From contig UREY01000017.1 of the NCBI GenBank assembly GCA_900546915.1, forward strand, positions 1 through 45,512: a stretch of 45,512 nucleotides of DNA, given 5' to 3'. The position numbers and the translations under genes were made by a program. The stretch comes from an uncultured Eubacteriales bacterium (lineage in GTDB: Bacteria; Bacillota; Clostridia; Oscillospirales; Oscillospiraceae). This document shows, piece by piece, positions 41,911-45,512 of the stretch. Below the pieces are notes generated by a model, which searched no databases, was not told where the DNA came from, and was given only the letters and a program-made list of their open reading frames with translations. Position 1 is the first letter of the stretch; each line of letters opens with the position of its first letter.

Positions 41911-43119
41911 ATGAAACTGGCGCAGTATCCTCTGGATGAGACCTTTGGGACGGATGCCTGCCTGCGGGCGCTGGCGGAGCAATACGGTACGCCGCTTCTG
42001 GTGTATGACCGGAAAACGTTGGAGAACCGGGTGCGGATGCTGCAAAAGGCCTTTGCCTGGGCGCCTGATTTCCGGCAGTTTTTTCCGGTTAAGGCTGTGG
42101 CCAATCCAGCGGTGCTGGAGCTCTATCTGCGCGCCGGTTGCGGTTTGCTGTGCGGCAGTGCGTCGGAGCTGATGCTGGCTGTCAAAGCGGGAGCCCGAGG
42201 GGAGGATCTGGTGTTTTCTGCGCCCTTTCCTGGAAATGAAGATTGGGAGACGGTCCGCAGGACGGGAGCTTCTGTGATTTTGGACAGCCCCGAGCAGTTG
42301 ATGCAGGCGCCGTCTGTCCGGGGTGCGGTTTTGGGACTCCGTTTGCAGTGTGTTCGAGGCGGCGGACAGGGCGTGTTTCGCTCCTGTTTTGGAATGAACC
42401 GGCGGCAGCTGTTGGAAACGGCGAAGCAGGCGGTGCGGATGGGAGCGATGGGCTTTGGGATTCATGTTCACGAGAGCGGCCTGTACCGTCCGGGGCAGTG
42501 GTCGGATACGGCCGGCTCTGCCTTTGCGGCTGCGGCGGAGATTCAAGGGCAGTCCGGCCTCGACGTCTGCTGGTGCGATTTGGGCGGCGGGCTTCTTTGG
42601 GACCGAAAGGGAACCTATACGCCGGACCTGCAGAAGGAGGCCGAGGCGATCAAAGGGGAACTGCAGCGCTGCTCACTGGGCCGGATTGCGATTCATACGC
42701 AGCTGGGCCGTTTTCTGGCGGCGCCGGGCGCCGTGCTTCTCACCACGGTGCGGGGCGTAAAAGGAGCTTTGGCCGGTGTAGACACTTCTCTTGCAGATCT
42801 ACCCAGAGCTGCGCTGGCCGGTGTGCAGTATCATGTTTCGGTTCTGGGAAAATCGGACGTGTCGGGCCGCAGCAACGGGTTTCTATTTGGCTGGACCTCT
42901 GATGGCTTGGATCGTTTCGGGGGGCGGCGTCTGCTTCCTCCGCTTCACCCGGGAGACATCCTGGTTTTTCACGGCGCCGGTGCGTACAGCCGGTCTATGG
43001 CCTCCAATTTTGGAGGCTCCTTGCGCTGCCCGGAGGTTTTGCTGGAAGGGAACGGCACATCGCGTCTGATCCGCAGGCGGGAAACGTGGGACGACTTGTT
43101 TTCCAGCCTGCTCGGATGA
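41911..43119 (+). CDS. Divergent LysA-like PLP decarboxylase (alanine racemase fold)
   Basis: A 402-residue fold-type III PLP protein related to diaminopimelate decarboxylase. The PLP lysine is K61 in FFPVKAVANPA; GIHVHESG, CDLGGGLL and a late GAGAYSRSMASNF are in the expected order. Two key features are changed: the ExGR motif reads QLGR, and the CESxD segment with the active-site Cys is replaced by VLGKSDVSG. It is therefore probably not a normal LysA and may act on another amino acid. The ATG at 41911 has AGGAGG upstream, 9 nt after coaX. Confidence 0.82.
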   Translation: MKLAQYPLDETFGTDACLRALAEQYGTPLLVYDRKTLENRVRMLQKAFAWAPDFRQFFPVKAVANPAVLELYLRAGCGLLCGSASELMLAVKAGARGEDLVFSAPFPGNEDWETVRRTGASVILDSPEQLMQAPSVRGAVLGLRLQCVRGGGQGVFRSCFGMNRRQLLETAKQAVRMGAMGFGIHVHESGLYRPGQWSDTAGSAFAAAAEIQGQSGLDVCWCDLGGGLLWDRKGTYTPDLQKEAEAIKGELQRCSLGRIAIHTQLGRFLAAPGAVLLTTVRGVKGALAGVDTSLADLPRAALAGVQYHVSVLGKSDVSGRSNGFLFGWTSDGLDRFGGRRLLPPLHPGDILVFHGAGAYSRSMASNFGGSLRCPEVLLEGNGTSRLIRRRETWDDLFSSLLG

Positions 43120-43187
43120 AGGAGCGGGGGCCGGGGGGAGATATTTTGGGGCAGTTTTCAGCGCATAGCTGAGCAAAAATGTTTTGC

Positions 43188-43216
43188 TTCCCAGAATCGA
43201 GGAATTGTGCTATAAT
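43188..43216 (+). promoter_or_regulatory. Promoter of the SCP2-like / aminotransferase operon
   Basis: -10 TATAAT (43211-43216) with an extended TGC element; -35 TTCCCA (43188-43193) with a 17-nt spacer. Confidence 0.7.
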
Positions 43217-43315
43217 GGGGCAACGACATGTCAATTTGCCTGGCCTGGGCCGAATCCAGCAGGGTTTGCCCGCCTTTGGCAGATGCCTCAGCCCAGACCG
43301 GAAGGGAGATATACC

Positions 43316-44080
43316 ATGAAAGAACCAAAAGCGATGGCTTATGTGAATATGTACGGTGTTTTGGCTACCCTGGAAAATCTGTGCAGCCTGGACGAAACCG
43401 CGGGGGAAATTTTGGCCGGCCTTAAAAAACCGGTCGGTTTGTGTTTTCAAGTAAAAGACGGTCCCTGCTGTACCTTCCATTTTACCCGGGACGGCTGCCG
43501 TATGACGGAAGGTGAGGCGGGCTGTACCTGTAAAATGCGTTTTTCCTCTCCGGAAAAGTTCAACGCCCTGATCGAGGAGAACAAGCCGGGGCTTCCGGCG
43601 AAAAATCCGGTGCAGCTTCTCTCGTTTCTCCTGGGACCCTTTACACAGCTGACCAACCGCCTGACGGCGCTGCTCCGACCCAGGGAGGAGGACTTGAAGG
43701 ATCGGGCGTTTTTTGAAAAGAGCACCATTCTCACTATGTATACCATCGCCGGCGCCATTTCCGCTCTGGCCAATACCGATTCCATCTCTCAAATATCTGC
43801 CGGGTACACCGTGGATGGAACCGTCAGCCTCGGAATCCGGGGAGTGGCCCAGGTTACCATCTCGGTCAAGGACCATCATTTTACCACGCAAAAGGTTCCG
43901 GCGGAGCATCCCCGAGCCATTATGGAATTTGCCTCTGTTGATTTGGCCCACGGCCTGTTTACAGGACAGGTTTCAACCATCCATGAGATGTGCCAGGGGA
44001 ATATTTACCTGCGCGGTATGATTTCTATGGTGGACAACATCAACCGGATTTTGGACCGGGTGTCCACGTATCTTTCCTAG
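43316..44080 (+). CDS. SCP2-like sterol/lipid-carrier domain protein
   Basis: A 254-residue cytoplasmic protein. The first half contains VGLCFQVKDGPCCTFHFTRD and CTCKMRFSSPEKFNALIE, which resemble the beta-sheet part of SCP2 sterol-transfer domains; the last part (EFASVDLAHGLFTGQVSTIH, then GNIYLRGMISMVDNINRIL) matches the helical end, where a buried pocket binds lipids. The segments are separated by about 100 residues. A Cys cluster (GPCC, GCR, GCTC) is unusual. The ATG at 43316 has GGGAG 8 nt upstream. It lies 11 nt before the aminotransferase. Confidence 0.65.
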   Translation: MKEPKAMAYVNMYGVLATLENLCSLDETAGEILAGLKKPVGLCFQVKDGPCCTFHFTRDGCRMTEGEAGCTCKMRFSSPEKFNALIEENKPGLPAKNPVQLLSFLLGPFTQLTNRLTALLRPREEDLKDRAFFEKSTILTMYTIAGAISALANTDSISQISAGYTVDGTVSLGIRGVAQVTISVKDHHFTTQKVPAEHPRAIMEFASVDLAHGLFTGQVSTIHEMCQGNIYLRGMISMVDNINRILDRVSTYLS

Positions 44081-44091
44081 GAGGAACCGTT

Positions 44092-45366
44092 ATGAGCAAA
44101 TATCCGGAATACAAGCATACCAAAAGCCGGGCCTGGTTTGACCGCGCTCTGGAGGTGATTCCCTCCGGCATATACGGGCATTTGGGCCCTTCTGAAGGAC
44201 TGTTTCTCCCCCTGGAGAAATGGCCGCTCCTCTCTTCCAAGGCCCAAGGTACTTATTTTTGGGATATGGATGGCAACCGCTACCTGGATTTGATGTGCGC
44301 CTATGGCCCCAATGTGCTGGGATACGGCGACCCGGATGTGGACCGGGCTGCCATGGAGCAGCTGATGACGGGCAATTGTACGACGGCGCCTTCCTATAAA
44401 ATGGTGGAGTGCGCCGAGCTGCTGGTGGACACGGTGGCGATGGCCGACTGGGCCTTTTTTATGAAAAACGGCACGGATGCCACCACCTTCTCCGTCCTGA
44501 CAGCCCGCGCCCATACCGGCAAGAGGAAGACCATGTTTCTCCGGGGCTATTACCACGGCAACGACCCCTGGGCGATGAAGGCGGACTACCCTGGAATTCT
44601 GCCGGAAGAGGTGGCCCATAACATTGTAGTTCCCTGGTTTGATCTGCCTGCCATGGAGGCAGCCTATGAAGCCTGCGGCGGCGATGTGGCCGCGCTCATT
44701 GCACAGCCCTACGACCATGGAAATTTTGCCGACAACCGTTGCGCATCCCAGGAGTTCTGGGCGTCGGTCCGCCAATTTTGTGACAAACGGGGCATCGTTT
44801 TGATTTTGGACGATGTACGCACCGGTTTCCGGCTGGATCTTCAAGGCTCAGACCACTACTACGGATTCCAGGCGGATTTGATTTGTTTTTGTAAGGCTTT
44901 GGCCAACGGCTATAACATGTCTGCGGTGTGTGGAAAGGAGCATTTGAAAGCAGCGGCTTCTTCCTTGTCTTTCACAGGCTCCTATTGGATGAGCGCAGAG
45001 CCCTTTGCCGCCTGCATCGCCTGTATCCAGAAGCTAAAGGCCCTGGATGCGCCTACCTTGTTCCGCCGTATGGGTCAAAAGCTAACAGATGGGTTCCGGG
45101 ATGCGGCTCGGGCGCATGGTTTTGACCTGGTGGTCTCCGGCGAACCGGCTCTGTTCTATTTGCGCATTGCCAATGATGATAGTCTGATGCTGCACCAAGA
45201 GTGGGTGGCGGAGTGTGTCAGCCGTGGCCTCTTCCTGGCCAGTCATCACAACCATTTTCTCAACGCAGCCGTTACGGACCAGGATGTGGCTCTGGCTGTG
45301 GATATTGCAGACGATGCTTTTTCCGTAGTCGCTGCGCGGCACCCGGAGCTGGAGCTGAAGCCGTGA
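44092..45366 (+). CDS. Class III aminotransferase (glutamate-1-semialdehyde aminomutase-like)
   Basis: A 424-residue PLP enzyme of aminotransferase class III. Landmarks: DMDGNRYLDLMCAYGPNVLG (about 58-77), MKNGTDATTF (phosphate contacts, about 124-133), YYHGND, ILDDVRTGFRL with PLP-contacting D240, and Schiff-base K268 in FCKALANGYN. The substrate is not clear; there are no other heme genes nearby, so it is not necessarily hemL. The ATG at 44092 follows GGAGG, 11 nt after the SCP2-like gene, so both work in one unit. Confidence 0.9.
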   Translation: MSKYPEYKHTKSRAWFDRALEVIPSGIYGHLGPSEGLFLPLEKWPLLSSKAQGTYFWDMDGNRYLDLMCAYGPNVLGYGDPDVDRAAMEQLMTGNCTTAPSYKMVECAELLVDTVAMADWAFFMKNGTDATTFSVLTARAHTGKRKTMFLRGYYHGNDPWAMKADYPGILPEEVAHNIVVPWFDLPAMEAAYEACGGDVAALIAQPYDHGNFADNRCASQEFWASVRQFCDKRGIVLILDDVRTGFRLDLQGSDHYYGFQADLICFCKALANGYNMSAVCGKEHLKAAASSLSFTGSYWMSAEPFAACIACIQKLKALDAPTLFRRMGQKLTDGFRDAARAHGFDLVVSGEPALFYLRIANDDSLMLHQEWVAECVSRGLFLASHHNHFLNAAVTDQDVALAVDIADDAFSVVAARHPELELKP

Positions 45367-45408
45367 GCCCAGAAGGTGAAGGATGCGGATCAAGCAGGCA
45401 ATTGGTAA

Positions 45409-45450
45409 CACGTCCCCTGTACAGGTTTTCTTTCCTGTACAGGGGACGTG
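45409..45450 (+). terminator. Strong hairpin after the aminotransferase gene
   Basis: A 17-bp perfect stem CACGTCCCCTGTACAGG / CCTGTACAGGGGACGTG with loop TTTTCTTT. It has no long T-run. Confidence 0.7.
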
Positions 45451-45458
45451 CTTGTATC

Positions 45459-45512
45459 GTAACCGTCAAATGTAACCGCATATGAAATCACCGCCGTGGA
45501 GAGCTTTGCAGG
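45459..45512. repeat. Right copy of 54-bp terminal inverted repeat
   Basis: Exact reverse complement of bases 1-54, at the very end of the window. Confidence 0.9.

Overview
The window looks like chromosomal DNA from a GC-rich, spore-forming, Gram-positive anaerobe of the class Clostridia, most likely an Oscillospiraceae-type gut bacterium. The evidence is strong AGGAGG ribosome binding sites, consensus sigma-A promoters beside tRNA genes, SLH surface anchoring, cohesin and dockerin modules, Spo0A-type DNA-binding domains, an SpoVT/AbrB-type regulator and several small proteins of a clostridial kind. The genus is an inference. The two ends carry the same 54 bp in inverted orientation, so the window is probably a whole contig bounded by copies of one repeat.

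Layout. 85-4854 (minus): a Gld-type ABC system with ATPase, permease, GldG-like protein and DUF4340 protein, translationally coupled. 4973-6912 (minus): a histidine kinase and OmpR-family regulator. 7168-8523 (plus): an HtrA protease. All three promoters share one architecture, two TTCAG half-sites 11 bp apart ending 10 nt before the -10 box, so the regulator probably controls its own operon, htrA and the ABC system as one envelope-stress regulon. 8611-10224: small proteins, including a stand-alone Spo0A effector domain. 10372-12978 (minus): AbrB-like regulator, methionine gamma-lyase/aluminium-resistance family PLP enzyme and a DMT transporter. 13162-15200 (plus): glycerol kinase and an acetyltransferase. 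15201-15600: repeat-like spacer and tRNA-Leu. 15775-16509: rsmE. 16943-19882 (minus): small protein, small alarmone synthetase and S9 peptidase. 20044-20446: tRNAs with CAT, Trp and Thr anticodons. 20653-21501: metal or arsenic exporter.

21692-25382 (plus) is an amino-sugar operon (NahK-like kinase, divergent ROK protein, NagA) with an intrinsic terminator just before nagA. A MATE exporter follows. 27062-30907 (minus) is a heterodimeric multidrug ABC exporter preceded by a 24-codon leader peptide and a terminator, the layout of ribosome-mediated attenuation known for Bacillus subtilis bmrBCD. 31202-31534 is a second stand-alone Spo0A-type domain of the same length (110 aa) as the first.

31757-38951 (minus) is the most striking locus. 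A secreted protein with one cohesin-like domain and three SLH domains is followed, 40 bp later, by a 2034-residue subtilisin-family protease that carries a two-repeat dockerin-like module inside its catalytic domain, between the catalytic His and Ser. I infer a two-gene, surface-anchored proteolytic complex held by a cohesin-dockerin pair. 39532-40535 (minus) is a trio of small proteins of unknown role. 40630-45366 (plus) holds a YfcE-type phosphoesterase, type III pantothenate kinase, a divergent LysA-like enzyme, an SCP2-like protein and a class III aminotransferase.
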